Source of the DNA: Rhizobium sp. L51/94
GTDB taxonomy: Bacteria > Pseudomonadota > Alphaproteobacteria > Rhizobiales > Rhizobiaceae
Direction of reading: 5' to 3'
DNA length: 64,000 nt
Assembly (NCBI RefSeq): GCF_019355555.1
Contig: NZ_CP072141.1
Span: forward strand, 3,094,001-3,158,000
Shown here: piece by piece, positions 50,841 to 59,791 of the stretch
Layout of the letters: the number at the start of each line of letters is the position of its first letter
How positions within the stretch are numbered: position 1 is the first letter of the stretch
Notes under the pieces: generated by a model
The model's database searches: none
Seen by the model: only the letters and a program-made list of their open reading frames with translations
What the model was told of the DNA's origin: nothing
Position numbers and translations under genes: made by a program

Positions 50841-51146
50841 ATGATCACCTGCCACCTCCGCTACATCATCGACGCCTACAAGATTGCGGAATTCGAGGAC
50901 TATGCACGGCGGTGGATCCCCATCGTCAACCGCATGGGCGGCACCCATCACGGCTACTTCCTGCCCTCCGAAGGCGCCAGCAACGTCGCCGTGGCACTCT
51001 TCTCCTTCCCGAGCTTCACAGCCTACGAAGCCTACCGCAACAGCATGGCCGCAGACGCAGAATGCCAGGCGACGCTCGAACTTGAGGCGAAAAACCGCAG
51101 TATCATCAGCTACGAACGCAGCTTCATGCGGCCGGTGTTGGGGTAG
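50841..51146 (+). CDS. NIPSNAP-family protein
   Basis: The 101-aa protein is a dimeric ferredoxin-like alpha+beta barrel: VNRMGGTHHGYFLPSEGASNVAVALFSFPSFTAYEAYR matches the NIPSNAP domain, with the ERSFMRPV tail. Molecular function is not established for bacterial members. It starts 30 bp after the MFS gene and is probably in the same transcript. Confidence 0.85.
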   Translation: MITCHLRYIIDAYKIAEFEDYARRWIPIVNRMGGTHHGYFLPSEGASNVAVALFSFPSFTAYEAYRNSMAADAECQATLELEAKNRSIISYERSFMRPVLG

Positions 51147-51267
51147 CGACTGCGGGGCTGGCGATGAAGCTGATGCCGATAGCCACGAACTCCGGTCACC
51201 TAGCCAGGCTCGCGCCTTGCGAGGGTATGGAAGTGGGAACAAGTACCACCCTACTTCCCGCATTCGG

Positions 51268-51397
51268 GTGCTCGTCACAGGAATCCTGTACGCCAAGTCC
51301 TTAGACGCAATAGACTTTTTTACAAAACTGCGGAGAGTCCTCTCACCGCGCAGACGCGCGGTGGCTGGATTCCTGTGACGAGCACAGGAAAGAGGGA
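51268..51397. repeat. RIME1-like intergenic palindromic element
   Basis: GTGCTCGTCACAGGAATCC (51268-51286) and GGATTCCTGTGACGAGCAC (51367-51385) are perfect 19-bp inverted repeats. The right arm contains its own hairpin TTCCTGTG/CACAGGAA (to about 51389). Inside lies CACCGCG/CGCGGTG and a conserved-looking AGAGTCCT...AAGTCCTT. This matches my memory of the abundant rhizobial mosaic element RIME1; copies elsewhere in the genome cannot be checked here. Confidence 0.65.
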
Positions 51398-51545
51398 AAC
51401 CGTGTGGCCTGAAAATGAAATTCATCGCCTAACGGGCTGCACGTTCATCCTTGCCGAAACGATGCATCTGCCCCCGGTTCCGCGTCGCGCACGGTATCGC
51501 GTCGGAGGGCGTAACAGCGAGGGAAACTGGTGTAATATCCGCCCC
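51398..51545. other. Short non-coding stretch
   Basis: Between the palindromic element and the ABC ATPase stop nothing recognisable was seen. Confidence 0.4.
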
Positions 51546-52544
51546 CTACCGCATCGCCTTGTCGTCCTCGCCGAACCGGTGCATGTGGGCCGGGTCTGGT
51601 GTGGCAAAAACCGTCTCGTCCGGCGCATAGGGATGCTCGCCGAAGAGGCGGACCGTCAGCAGGCCGGTCTGGTCGGTTTCGAGGTAGAGGATAGTGTCGG
51701 CGCCGAGGTGCTCGACGTGGACGACCTTGGCAGGCCAGGTGCCGCTCTCGCGCGACAGGGTGATGTGCTCGGGCCGGACGCCGATGGTTTTTGCGCTTTC
51801 GCCGAGCTTGGCGCCCGGGATCATGTTCATCTGGGGCGAGCCGATGAAGCTGCCGACGAAGACGTTGGCGGGGCGATTGTAGAGCTCCATCGGGGTGCCG
51901 ACCTGCTCGATGGTTCCGGCATTCAGCACGACGATGCGGTCGGCAAGCGTCATGGCCTCGACCTGGTCGTGGGTAACATAGATCATCGTCGCCTTCAGGC
52001 TGCGGTGAAGACGGGCGATCTCGAGCCGCGTCTGGACGCGCAGCGCCGCATCGAGATTGGACAGCGGCTCGTCAAACAGGAAAAGCGCCGGTTCGCGGAC
52101 GATGGCACGGCCGATGGCAACGCGCTGGCGCTGGCCGCCGGAGAGTTCCGCCGGACGACGGGCCAGATAGGGCTCGAGGGAGAGCATGCCGGATGCCTTG
52201 GCAACCCGCTCCTCTATCGCGGCCTTCGGGGTGCCCGCCTGTTTCAGCCCAAGGCCCATATTGTCCTTTACCGTCAGGTGCGGGTAAAGCGCGTAGGATT
52301 GAAACACCATGGCGATGCCACGCTTGGCCGGCGGGGTCGTGGTGACGTCGACTCCGTTGATGATCACCGTTCCATCAGTCACGTCCTCGAGGCCGGCGAT
52401 GCTGCGCAGCAAGGTCGACTTGCCGCAGCCGGACGGGCCGACGAAGATGACGAATTCGCCGTCCTTGACCTCGAGGTCGATGCCCTTCAGCACCTCATGG
52501 GTGCCATAGGCCTTTCGGATGGATTTCAGTTGAAGCGATCCCAA
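51546..52544 (-). CDS. Sugar ABC transporter ATPase (UgpC/MsmK class)
   Basis: The 332-aa protein has Walker [11 protein letters not shown]-loop [13 protein letters not shown], signature [14 protein letters not shown], Walker [13 protein letters not shown] and H-loop [10 protein letters not shown]-terminal TOBE/OB region follows, with the CUT1-type [12 protein letters not shown] motif. It is the last gene of a leftward operon after the Gfo/Idh gene (11-bp gap) and powers the two permeases encoded further upstream. Confidence 0.92.
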   Translation of the reverse strand: MGSLQLKSIRKAYGTHEVLKGIDLEVKDGEFVIFVGPSGCGKSTLLRSIAGLEDVTDGTVIINGVDVTTTPPAKRGIAMVFQSYALYPHLTVKDNMGLGLKQAGTPKAAIEERVAKASGMLSLEPYLARRPAELSGGQRQRVAIGRAIVREPALFLFDEPLSNLDAALRVQTRLEIARLHRSLKATMIYVTHDQVEAMTLADRIVVLNAGTIEQVGTPMELYNRPANVFVGSFIGSPQMNMIPGAKLGESAKTIGVRPEHITLSRESGTWPAKVVHVEHLGADTILYLETDQTGLLTVRLFGEHPYAPDETVFATPDPAHMHRFGEDDKAMR

Positions 52545-52555
52545 AGCTTTTATCC

Positions 52556-53620
52556 TTACAAAGTGACGGTCTTGCCGGTCCGGACGCTCTCGTCCGCGGC
52601 AAGGCAGATGCGCAGCGACTGCACGGCATCGTGCATGTGCCGCGTCAGGTCGATATCCTCGATGATGGCTTTCAGCACATAGGCCTGCTCGAAATCGCAG
52701 AGTTCCTGATGCCCGGGCTCACCATCCATATGCAGGTCGCGATCAGGCAGGATGAACCGGCCATCCGGGCCGGTTTCGGCATTGTGCAGCCGGATGACCG
52801 ATGTCTTGGTGTGCGTGTCGATATCGTCGGACTTGGCGTTCGGGTCCATGACGATCGAAACGGCGCCATTCGGCGACATCACGTCCTTCACGAAGAACGC
52901 CGTCTCCGAAATCATCGGCCCCCAGCCGGCCTCATACCAGCCGACCGAGCCGTCCTCGAACTTCACCTGAAGGTGGCCGTAGTTGTACATATCCGGCGCG
53001 ATCTCATTGGACAGGCGCAGGCCCATGCCGCGCACTTCGACAGCCCTCGCATCGGTGATCTGGCACATGACATCGACATAGTGCACGCCGCAGTCGACGA
53101 TCGGCGAAGTCGTCTGCATCAGAGCCTTGTGGGTTTCCCAGGTCGGGCCGCTCGATTGCTGGTTGAGGTTCATGCGAAAGACATAGGGACCGCCAAGATT
53201 GCGGGCCTCGGCAATCAGCCGCATCCAAGACGGATGATGGCGGAGGATATAGCCGATGACGAGCTTCTTGCCCGCCGCCTTTGCGGCTGCAACCACGCGC
53301 TCGGCATCGGCAACCGTCGTTGCCAGCGGCTTTTCAATGAAGACGTCGCAGCCGGCCTCGAACGCCATGACCGCATAGTCGGCATGGCTGTCGGAATAGG
53401 TACAGATCGAGCAGAGATCGGGCTTCAGTTCTGTCAGCGCGGTCTGGAAGTCGGCGTGAATCGTATAGCCGTGCAACGCTTCGTCCAGCACTGGCTTGGA
53501 GCGATTGACGAGGCCGACGATCTCGAAGCCTGCGTTATTGTGATAGGCGAGCGCATGGCTTCGGCCCATGTTGCCAAGCCCGGCGACAAGCACGCGGATG
53601 GGTTTTTCGGATAGGCTCAT
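52556..53620 (-). CDS. Gfo/Idh/MocA-family sugar dehydrogenase
   Basis: The 354-aa protein has an N-terminal Rossmann fold ([18 protein letters not shown]), the [15 protein letters not shown] motif with the family Lys, and a C-terminal alpha/beta domain with the [10 protein letters not shown] segment that holds the catalytic His. It oxidises or epimerises a sugar or inositol-type substrate with NAD(P). The ATG at 53620 overlaps the stop of the permease gene by 4 bp, so it belongs to the sugar operon. Which sugar is unknown. Confidence 0.9.
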   Translation of the reverse strand: MSLSEKPIRVLVAGLGNMGRSHALAYHNNAGFEIVGLVNRSKPVLDEALHGYTIHADFQTALTELKPDLCSICTYSDSHADYAVMAFEAGCDVFIEKPLATTVADAERVVAAAKAAGKKLVIGYILRHHPSWMRLIAEARNLGGPYVFRMNLNQQSSGPTWETHKALMQTTSPIVDCGVHYVDVMCQITDARAVEVRGMGLRLSNEIAPDMYNYGHLQVKFEDGSVGWYEAGWGPMISETAFFVKDVMSPNGAVSIVMDPNAKSDDIDTHTKTSVIRLHNAETGPDGRFILPDRDLHMDGEPGHQELCDFEQAYVLKAIIEDIDLTRHMHDAVQSLRICLAADESVRTGKTVTL

Positions 53621-54456
53621 TTGACCGCTCCCGCAGTGATGCCGCGGATCAGCTGCCGCGAGAAGATGACGTAGAGGACCAGGATCGGAAGAATGGCCAG
53701 CGATAGCGCCGCCAGAACTGCATTCCAGTTGGTGACGAACTGGCCAATGAAGATCTGGCTGCCGAGGGTGACAGTCTTGGTCGCTTCGCTCGGCGCAAGG
53801 ATCAGCGGGAACCACAGGTCGTTCCAGATCGGTATCATCGTGAACACGGCCACGGTCGCCATGGCCGGACGGATCAGCGGCAATACCAGCCGGATGAAAA
53901 TCGCATACTCGTTCAGACCATCGATGCGGCCGGCGTTCTTAAGGTCATCAGAGACTGTCCGCATGAACTCGGACAGGATGAAGATCGCCAGCGGCAGACC
54001 TTGCGCCGTATAGACGAGGATCAGTGCCGTCAGCGTGTTGACCAGACCGGCGGCGACCATCCCCTGCAGGATGGCGACAGTGCCGAGCCGGATGGGGATC
54101 ATGATGCCGATCGCCATGTAGAGCCCGACGACCATATTGCCGCGAAAGCGATATTCCGAGAGCGCAAACGCCGCCATCGCGCCGAACAAAAGTACCAGCA
54201 CGATCGAGACGATGGTGACGACAAAGCTGTTCTGGAAATACATGGCGAAATTGCCCTGCCCCAGGACCGTCTGGTAGCCGATCAGGCTAAAGGTGGTCGG
54301 CGTCGGCACCATCATCGGCGCGCGAAAGATCGCGCCGCGATCCTTGAACGAATTGATGACGGTCAGGAAGACCGGAAACAAGGCGATCAGCGTGTAGCTG
54401 ATCAGGGCCAGATGGACGAGACCGGTGCGGATGGTGGATGAGCGTGCCTTGGACAT
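53617..54456 (-). CDS. Sugar ABC transporter permease (MalG class)
   Basis: The 279-aa protein has six membrane segments (first LISYTLIALFPVFLTVINSF) and the EAA-type loop DLKNAGRIDGLNEYAIFIRLVLPLIRPAMA. It pairs with the permease encoded 10 bp upstream. The ATG at 54456 (MSKARSSTIRTG) lies just after that gene; a longer reading would overlap it. Confidence 0.92.
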   Translation of the reverse strand: MSKARSSTIRTGLVHLALISYTLIALFPVFLTVINSFKDRGAIFRAPMMVPTPTTFSLIGYQTVLGQGNFAMYFQNSFVVTIVSIVLVLLFGAMAAFALSEYRFRGNMVVGLYMAIGIMIPIRLGTVAILQGMVAAGLVNTLTALILVYTAQGLPLAIFILSEFMRTVSDDLKNAGRIDGLNEYAIFIRLVLPLIRPAMATVAVFTMIPIWNDLWFPLILAPSEATKTVTLGSQIFIGQFVTNWNAVLAALSLAILPILVLYVIFSRQLIRGITAGAVK

Positions 54457-54466
54457 CGGTGCCGCC

Positions 54467-55420
54467 TCAGAACTGGTAGCGGCGGATGCGCCGCTGAACG
54501 ATGAACAGGTAGAACGAGACGCCGGCAAGGATGATCAGGAACATGACGGTTGCGATCGTTGCGCCCATGGAGCGGTCGCCAAGCTGCAGCTGGAAGCCGA
54601 AGAAGGTGCGATAGAGCAGCGTGCCCAGAATATCGGTCGAGCCATCAGGCCCGGCGAGCGCACCCTGCACTGTATAAACCAGGTCGAAGGCGTTGAAATT
54701 GCCAACGAAAGTGAGAATCGAGATGATCCCGATAGCCGGCAACACCAGCGGCAGCTTGATCTTCCAGAACTGGCTCCAGCCGGTAATGCCGTCGCATTCC
54801 GCAGCTTCGATCACTTCTTCTGGGATGTTGAGCAGCGCCGCATAGATCAGCATCATCGGGATGCCGACATATTGCCAGACGGAGATCAGGGCGACCGCGA
54901 TCAGCGCCGAACCCGGTTTGCCGAGCCACGGGCTGAACAATGCCTTGAGGCCAACGAGGTCCATCATCCACGGCGTGACGCCCCAGAGCGGCGACAGGAT
55001 CAGCTTCCAGATGAAGCCGACAATGACGAAGGACAGCAGCGTCGGCAGGAAGATTGCCGTGCGGTAGAAGGTGACGAAGCGAAGCTTCGGCAACGACAGC
55101 ATGGCGGCCAGCGCCACGCCGATCGGGTTCTGCACGCACATGTGGATGACGAAGAAGATGAAGTTGTTGCGAAGCGCATTCCAGAAATCATGCGCCCACC
55201 TGATATCGCCGAACAGCACCTTGAAGTTGGCAAGGCCGACGAAGGTAAGCTGCCCGTCGACCAGATTGTAAAAGGATTGCCGCAGGGTCTCGACCAGCGG
55301 CAGGATCATCACCACCGTGTAGACCAGGAACGCCGGAAAAAGGAAAACGAGAATATGCCAGCGCCGCTGGCGCTTGATCGAAACCGGCTGCAGGGCCGCT
55401 GAAGTGGTGATGTCGCTCAT
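54467..55420 (-). CDS. Sugar ABC transporter permease (MalF class)
   Basis: The 317-aa protein has six membrane segments (first WHILVFLFPAFLVYTVVMILPLVETL) and the EAA loop EVIEAAECDGITGWSQFWKIKLPLVLPAIG. It forms the channel with the MalG-type partner. A repeat-type palindrome separates it from the binding-protein gene upstream. Confidence 0.92.
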   Translation of the reverse strand: MSDITTSAALQPVSIKRQRRWHILVFLFPAFLVYTVVMILPLVETLRQSFYNLVDGQLTFVGLANFKVLFGDIRWAHDFWNALRNNFIFFVIHMCVQNPIGVALAAMLSLPKLRFVTFYRTAIFLPTLLSFVIVGFIWKLILSPLWGVTPWMMDLVGLKALFSPWLGKPGSALIAVALISVWQYVGIPMMLIYAALLNIPEEVIEAAECDGITGWSQFWKIKLPLVLPAIGIISILTFVGNFNAFDLVYTVQGALAGPDGSTDILGTLLYRTFFGFQLQLGDRSMGATIATVMFLIILAGVSFYLFIVQRRIRRYQF

Positions 55421-55470
55421 GGCTTTGCCTGTTTTCTTGGGGCTTGCGCGGGCACAGCATGATCACGGTA

Positions 55471-55583
55471 CCTCCCCCTTGAGGGGGGAGGTCGCAGCGA
55501 GGCTGCGGGTGGGGGTGACGCCACACGCGCAAGGATCACCCCACCCCGGCCCGTCGGGCCGACCCTCCCCCTCAAGGGGAGGG
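55471..55583. repeat. Large intergenic palindrome between binding-protein and permease genes
   Basis: CCTCCCCCTTGAGGGGGGAGG at the left (55471-55491) and CCTCCCCCTCAAGGGGAGG at the right (55565-55583) are each self-complementary. The inner arms GGGTGGGGGTGA and TCACCCCACCCC also pair, so the whole 113 bp can fold as one branched structure. It looks like a dispersed rhizobial intergenic repeat, placed where it could end most transcripts after the binding-protein gene. Confidence 0.7.
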
Positions 55584-55591
55584 TAAACTTC

Positions 55592-56854
55592 TTACTTGGC
55601 AGGCTTGAACCAGCTGTCGAGGCCGGTCTGTAGCTTCTTGGCAGCAACTTCCGGCGTATCCGTGCCGTTGATGACGTTGGCCGATTCCACCCAGGTTTCG
55701 TTCTCGAGGTTAGGCGTGCCACGCGACAGGATCTGGTAGGTCGAGCGAACCGTCGACTTGTACGGACCGCGCCAGGAGACGAATTCCTGCGCCAGCGGAT
55801 CGCTCATCTTCACCGGTGTCGAGTTCAGGCTGAAGAATCCCGGCAGCGAGTTGGCGTAGATGTCGGCGAATTCCGACGAGGCAACCCAGGACAGGAACTT
55901 CTTGGCTTCTTCCGGATGCGCCGATTTGGCATTCAGGCCAACGCCGATATCCGGATGATCCGAGATGTAGCCCGTGTCGCCGGCCTTCGGAACCGGTGGC
56001 GGGAAAGCGCCCATCTTGAACTGGGCTTGGGCTGTGAACAGCGCGATTTCCCAAGAGCCGGCCGGATAGATAGCGGCGCGGCCGAGAGTGAAGAGGTTCT
56101 GGCTGTCGGCATAGGTCTGGGCTTCGAAACCGTCGCCGAGGTATGGCTTCCACTTGGCCAGCTGCTTGAAAGGCTCGACCCAGTCGGCGTCGGTCAGCTT
56201 CTGCTTGCCTTCCATCAGCGCAACTCGGCCTTCTTCGCCCTTCCAGTAGTTGGGACCGATGTTCTGGTAGCCCATCGTTGCGGCTTCCCAGAGGTCCTTC
56301 GTGCCCATGGCCATCGGGATATAGGTACCGTCAGCCTTAATCTTGTCGAGCGCGGCGTAGAACTCGTCGGTGGTCTTCGGAACGGAGATACCGAGCTTCG
56401 CGAAGGCATCCTTGTTGTAGATGAAGCCATGGATGACAGACGCCATCGGTACGCAGAAGGTCGACTTGCCGTCATCCGTCGACCAGGCAGCCTTGGCGAC
56501 CGGCGAGAAATTGCTCATGCCCGGCAGCGTCGTCAGGTCGGCAAGGTGCTTCTTGTTGAACAGGTCCAGAGAAGCGTCGAACGGACGGCAGGTGATGATG
56601 TCGCCCGCAGAACCGGCATCGAGCTTGGCATTCAGCGAGGCGTTGTATTCGGTCGGTGCTGTCGGCGAGAAAGTGATCTTGATGCCCGGGTTCTTGGCTT
56701 CGAAAGCCGGGATGATCTTTGTCTGCCAGATCGACAGGTCGTCATTGCGCCAGCTCTCGACGTTCAAAGTGACGTCGGCCGCATGAACGAACCCGGCCGA
56801 GCTCAAAAGGCTGGATGCGAGCAGCAAGCCCTTCAAAATTTTTTTTTGTGTCAT
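55592..56854 (-). CDS. Sugar ABC transporter binding protein (CUT1 class)
   Basis: The 420-aa protein has a signal peptide (LLLASSLLSSAGFVHA, cleavage before ADVTL). It has the extracellular-solute-binding family 1 layout: IIPAFEAKNPGIKITFS, GFIYNKDAFAKLGISVPKTTDEFYAALDKIKADG, and GRAAIYPAGSWEIA. Ligand unknown; the linked kinase suggests an amino sugar or oligosaccharide. It is the first gene of the leftward operon, with AGGAGAGGG before the ATG, and is divergent from the kinase gene. Confidence 0.92.
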   Translation of the reverse strand: MTQKKILKGLLLASSLLSSAGFVHAADVTLNVESWRNDDLSIWQTKIIPAFEAKNPGIKITFSPTAPTEYNASLNAKLDAGSAGDIITCRPFDASLDLFNKKHLADLTTLPGMSNFSPVAKAAWSTDDGKSTFCVPMASVIHGFIYNKDAFAKLGISVPKTTDEFYAALDKIKADGTYIPMAMGTKDLWEAATMGYQNIGPNYWKGEEGRVALMEGKQKLTDADWVEPFKQLAKWKPYLGDGFEAQTYADSQNLFTLGRAAIYPAGSWEIALFTAQAQFKMGAFPPPVPKAGDTGYISDHPDIGVGLNAKSAHPEEAKKFLSWVASSEFADIYANSLPGFFSLNSTPVKMSDPLAQEFVSWRGPYKSTVRSTYQILSRGTPNLENETWVESANVINGTDTPEVAAKKLQTGLDSWFKPAK

Positions 56855-57324
56855 TTTTTTCCCTCTCCTGTTCCTGGCGTCTCAAGACGCCGTTTTCGAT
56901 CTGAAACGAGCACCGGCCGGCTCAAGCCAGCGGCGACCCATATCCCCGCATGAAACCGCAGCAGGAATACATATCAATCAGGAAAACGCTACAACGTCAC
57001 GCCGCACGGATCGAAATCGATCCGCCCTTTGCCGTGACATCTGCTGACGAATATTGTCGTCCGCCTGGCGCTCCGGCTATTTTTGTTTGCCGCTTCCGCC
57101 GATGTCCGTCGATGCTGTTCCCTTGGTCGGAATTAAGTCCAAAAAAATACCAATTGTCCAGTTGAATTTAACCTTTTCGTCGCAAAAAATCCTGGAAACG
57201 AAAAATTCACAACAAAAACAATCGAATAAAAACAAACGGCGCAGATCATCTTCGCACTTGGTAAATGGTATTTTTTTGGTATGGTAGTGAAAAACGCGGG
57301 AACGGACGGCATCCGGGGGCTCAC
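56855..57324. promoter_or_regulatory. Divergent regulatory region of the sugar locus with inverted TGGTAT boxes
   Basis: This 470-bp AT-rich gap holds no credible gene. CCAAAAAAATACCA (57139-57152) and TGGTATTTTTTTGG (57266-57279) are a perfect 14-bp inverted pair. A second TGGTAT at 57277-57282 makes an 11-bp direct repeat on the right. These are good candidates for the HutC-type GntR regulator encoded downstream, one box per divergent promoter. AAATGG/CCAATT flanks extend the match partly. Confidence 0.5.
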
Positions 57325-58209
57325 ATGACGAAGTATGCAATCGGCATAGACGGCGGCGGAACGAGTTGCCGTGCCGCCGTAGCAGATGCGACCGGCAGAA
57401 TTCTCGGGCGCGGCAAGGCTGGCCCTGCCAACATCATGTCGGACCGCGTGATGGCCCTTGAGAACATCGTTGCCTCCAGCCGCAGCGCCCTTGAGAACGC
57501 CGGGATTGATCCATCCTGCCTCGTAAGCAGCACCGCCGTGCTTGGCGTTGCCGGCGCCAATGTCGGCCCTCACGGTAGCCTCATCCGCGAAGCACTGCCA
57601 TTTGCCAAGGCCGAGGTCGTCACCGACCAGCTGATCGCCCTGCAGGGAGCACTCGGACCCTCGGACGGCGTTGTCGCTTCCTTCGGCACCGGTTCCGTCT
57701 ACGGCGCAAGACGTCACGGCAAGGTAACCGAGATCGGCGGATGGGGGTTTGTCGTCGGAGACCAGGCCAGCGGCGCCAGGCTTGGCCGCGACCTCCTCGA
57801 ACTGGCACTGCTTGCCCACGACGGCGTCTGCGCCGCAACGCCGCTGACGCGCATCGTCATGGCCGCATTCCGCAACAATCCGCAGGACGTCGTGGAATTC
57901 GCGCATAGTGCCACGCCGGGGGATTTTGCCCGGTATGCGCCTCAGGTTTTCGAGCACGCTGCTGCTGGCGACGCCATCGCAACCCGGATCGTCCGCAAGG
58001 CGGCGTCTGACATCGACAACAGCCTCGATGCCCTGCTCTGGCCAGATTGCAACACTGTCTGCCTGCTCGGTGGCCTCGCTCTCGCCTATCGCGCGTGGCT
58101 GAGCACTGCGCATCAGGCGCTGCTTGTCGATCCACTCGGTGACGCGCTGCAGGGAGCCGTGTCGTTTGCGGTCGCCCTTGCCGGGCAAGACGAAAGGCGC
58201 AGCGCATGA
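57325..58209 (+). CDS. BadF/BadG-type sugar kinase (glucosamine/N-acetylglucosamine kinase-like)
   Basis: The 294-aa protein has the ASKHA fold: phosphate-1 motif IGIDGGGTSCRAAV, phosphate-2 region VASFGTGSVYGAR, GGWGFVVGDQASGARLG (the family's GGWGxxLGDEGSG) and CLLGGLALAY. Members such as GspK phosphorylate glucosamine or GlcNAc. The ATG at 57325 is 45 bp beyond the operator box. Its stop overlaps the GntR gene start by 4 bp (58206-58209). Together with the divergent importer it suggests amino-sugar use; nagA and nagB are not in the window. Confidence 0.87.
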   Translation: MTKYAIGIDGGGTSCRAAVADATGRILGRGKAGPANIMSDRVMALENIVASSRSALENAGIDPSCLVSSTAVLGVAGANVGPHGSLIREALPFAKAEVVTDQLIALQGALGPSDGVVASFGTGSVYGARRHGKVTEIGGWGFVVGDQASGARLGRDLLELALLAHDGVCAATPLTRIVMAAFRNNPQDVVEFAHSATPGDFARYAPQVFEHAAAGDAIATRIVRKAASDIDNSLDALLWPDCNTVCLLGGLALAYRAWLSTAHQALLVDPLGDALQGAVSFAVALAGQDERRSA

Positions 58210-58970
58210 CCGGCGACCTGACCCTGATCTTCTCTCCCGCCCGCATGCAGGAAGCAGGCACGGGGCCGCTCTACGTCAAGCTGCGCAGAACGCTGGAGGA
58301 GGCCCTCAAGGCTGGTACGTTGAAGCAGGGCGACGCTCTGCCGCCGGAGCGCGACATTGCCGAATATGCCGCCGTCAGTCGGGTCACCGTGCGCAAGGCC
58401 ATCGACAACCTGGTGACCGACGGGCTGCTGGTGCGGCGCCATGGTTCCGGTACCTTCGTCAGCAAGCCGGTCTCCAAGGTCGAGCAGAAGCTGTCGCAGC
58501 TGACCTCGTTCACCGAGGATATGGCCCGGCGCGGCATGACGGCGCGATCGCAATGGCTGCACAAGGGCATCCACACGCCCTCGCCCGACGAGATGATGAT
58601 CCTAGGCCTTGCCGCCGACACCAAGGTTTCCCGCCTGAGCCGCCTGCGCATCGCCGACGACCAGCCGCTGGCGATCGAACACGCCAGCGTCTCCGGCGAA
58701 TTCCTGCCCGACCCGTCGACCGTTACCGCCTCGCTTTACGCCGAACTTGAGAAGCGTCAGGTGCGGCCGGTGCGCGCCGTGCAGCGCATATCTGCGACAA
58801 ACATGAAGGAGACGGATGCGGAATTGCTCGGAGTATCGGCTGGAGCAGCCGGCCTGTCGATCGAGCGCATCTCCTATCTCGCCTCCGGCCGCGCAGTCGA
58901 ATTCACCCGCTCGCTCTATCGCGGCGACGCCTACGATTTCGTCGCGGAACTGACCATCGGGCCGGGTTGA
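58206..58970 (+). CDS. GntR-family regulator, HutC subfamily (UTRA domain)
   Basis: The 254-aa protein has a GntR winged helix (PLYVKLRRTLEEALKAGTLKQGDALPPERDIAEYAAVSRVTVRKAIDNL, then GLLVRRHGSGTFV) and a C-terminal UTRA effector domain with the LSRLRIADDQPLAIEH and LSIERISYLASGRAVEF blocks. NagR/DasR-type members of this branch bind phosphorylated amino sugars. Coupled to the kinase gene by overlap, it likely senses the kinase product and controls both divergent arms. Confidence 0.9.
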   Translation: MTGDLTLIFSPARMQEAGTGPLYVKLRRTLEEALKAGTLKQGDALPPERDIAEYAAVSRVTVRKAIDNLVTDGLLVRRHGSGTFVSKPVSKVEQKLSQLTSFTEDMARRGMTARSQWLHKGIHTPSPDEMMILGLAADTKVSRLSRLRIADDQPLAIEHASVSGEFLPDPSTVTASLYAELEKRQVRPVRAVQRISATNMKETDAELLGVSAGAAGLSIERISYLASGRAVEFTRSLYRGDAYDFVAELTIGPG

Positions 58971-58973
58971 TGT

Positions 58974-59376
58974 TTACCAGATGCGAGCGATCCAGTCTCC
59001 GAGATCGTCGAGAGCATCGAAAACAACGTCTGCCGAGATGATCGCGATGCGACTGTCCATGGCCGTTGCTGCAAGCAACCGGTCGAAGGGGTCGCGGTGG
59101 CCCCAGTTCATCATCGAAGCATTGACGCATATTGCAGGAGTAATATCAGCGATTTCACCGCCCTGCTGCTAGAGAAGCGCCGGAAGTTCCTCAAACAAAC
59201 GGCTCCATCTCCGGCCATTTGCCGATACGGACCTTTTGGCAGATTTCAAACAGGCTGCTCGGGCTGACGAAAATATGCTCGGCCTTCTCCATCACTGCGA
59301 CCGCTCTCGGTGAGAGCCGCTTGTCGCCCGTCAGCGACCATGCCCAAACATGGGTGTCGAGCAGGAATGAACTCAC
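58974..59376 (-). pseudogene. vapC-like PIN toxin broken by a frameshift and a stop codon
   Basis: The frame from GTG 59376 reads SSFLLDTHVWAWSLTGDKRL to KWPEMEPFV and stops at 59191 after 61 residues. Removing one T there restores EELPALL, then an in-frame TAG (59169-59171), then QQGGEIADITPAICVNASMM and WGHRDPFDRLLAATAM to DWIARIW-stop at 58974. Joined, the parts give a normal PIN protein of about 130 aa with Asp7, Glu43-region and DPFDR intact. Two independent lesions make a sequencing error unlikely. It lies 11 bp after the antitoxin gene. Confidence 0.8.
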
Positions 59377-59387
59377 TGCGCGCCTTC

Positions 59388-59606
59388 TCAGAGCGCCAGT
59401 TCTTCCTCATCCATGTCGGTGAGAAAATCCGGAGCATCGCCTGTCAACTTGCCTTTGAGGATGCCTATCTTGAACGACCGCCGCTCGATGGGCACAAGCT
59501 TCACAACCGGCTTGCTGCCCTTGGCGATGACAACCTCTTCCCCGGAAAGCGCAGCATCAATGAGCTTGGACAGATTGGTCTTTGCGGCGTGGACGGTGAC
59601 TTGCAT
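59388..59606 (-). CDS. Phd/YefM-type (VapB-like) antitoxin
   Basis: The 72-aa protein starts MQVTVHAAKTNLSKLIDAAL and continues SGEEVVIAKGSKPVVKLVPI, the Phd/YefM DNA-binding fold; the C-terminal tail ILKGKLTGDAPDFLTDMDEEE would wrap the PIN toxin. The frame could extend to 59633 but the ATG at 59606 is the family start. It is intact although its toxin gene is not, so it may persist as an anti-addiction relic or repressor. Confidence 0.85.
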   Translation of the reverse strand: MQVTVHAAKTNLSKLIDAALSGEEVVIAKGSKPVVKLVPIERRSFKIGILKGKLTGDAPDFLTDMDEEELAL

Positions 59607-59791
59607 CTTCTGGCCCTTAGCTAAGTTAGCCAAAATAACATCGGGGCAAACGCATCACCATCCATTTTCAATCGAGCGCTATGTGCTGCCTGATCAAACA
59701 CTTACGGCCGAAAGGTGAATCACCTTCCGGCCGCATGAACGTGAATCAAATCGCCAGCGTCTAGCCCTAACCGCTTGCAAAGACACGCCGA

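Noticed and set aside
54425..55402. 325-codon + frame opposite the sugar permease
   Set aside because: Antisense of a membrane protein; extremely Asp/Glu/Arg/Gln-rich and without any family feature.
56950..57165. 71-codon + frame in the divergent sugar-locus gap
   Set aside because: No ribosome site, odd composition, and it overlaps the candidate operator boxes.
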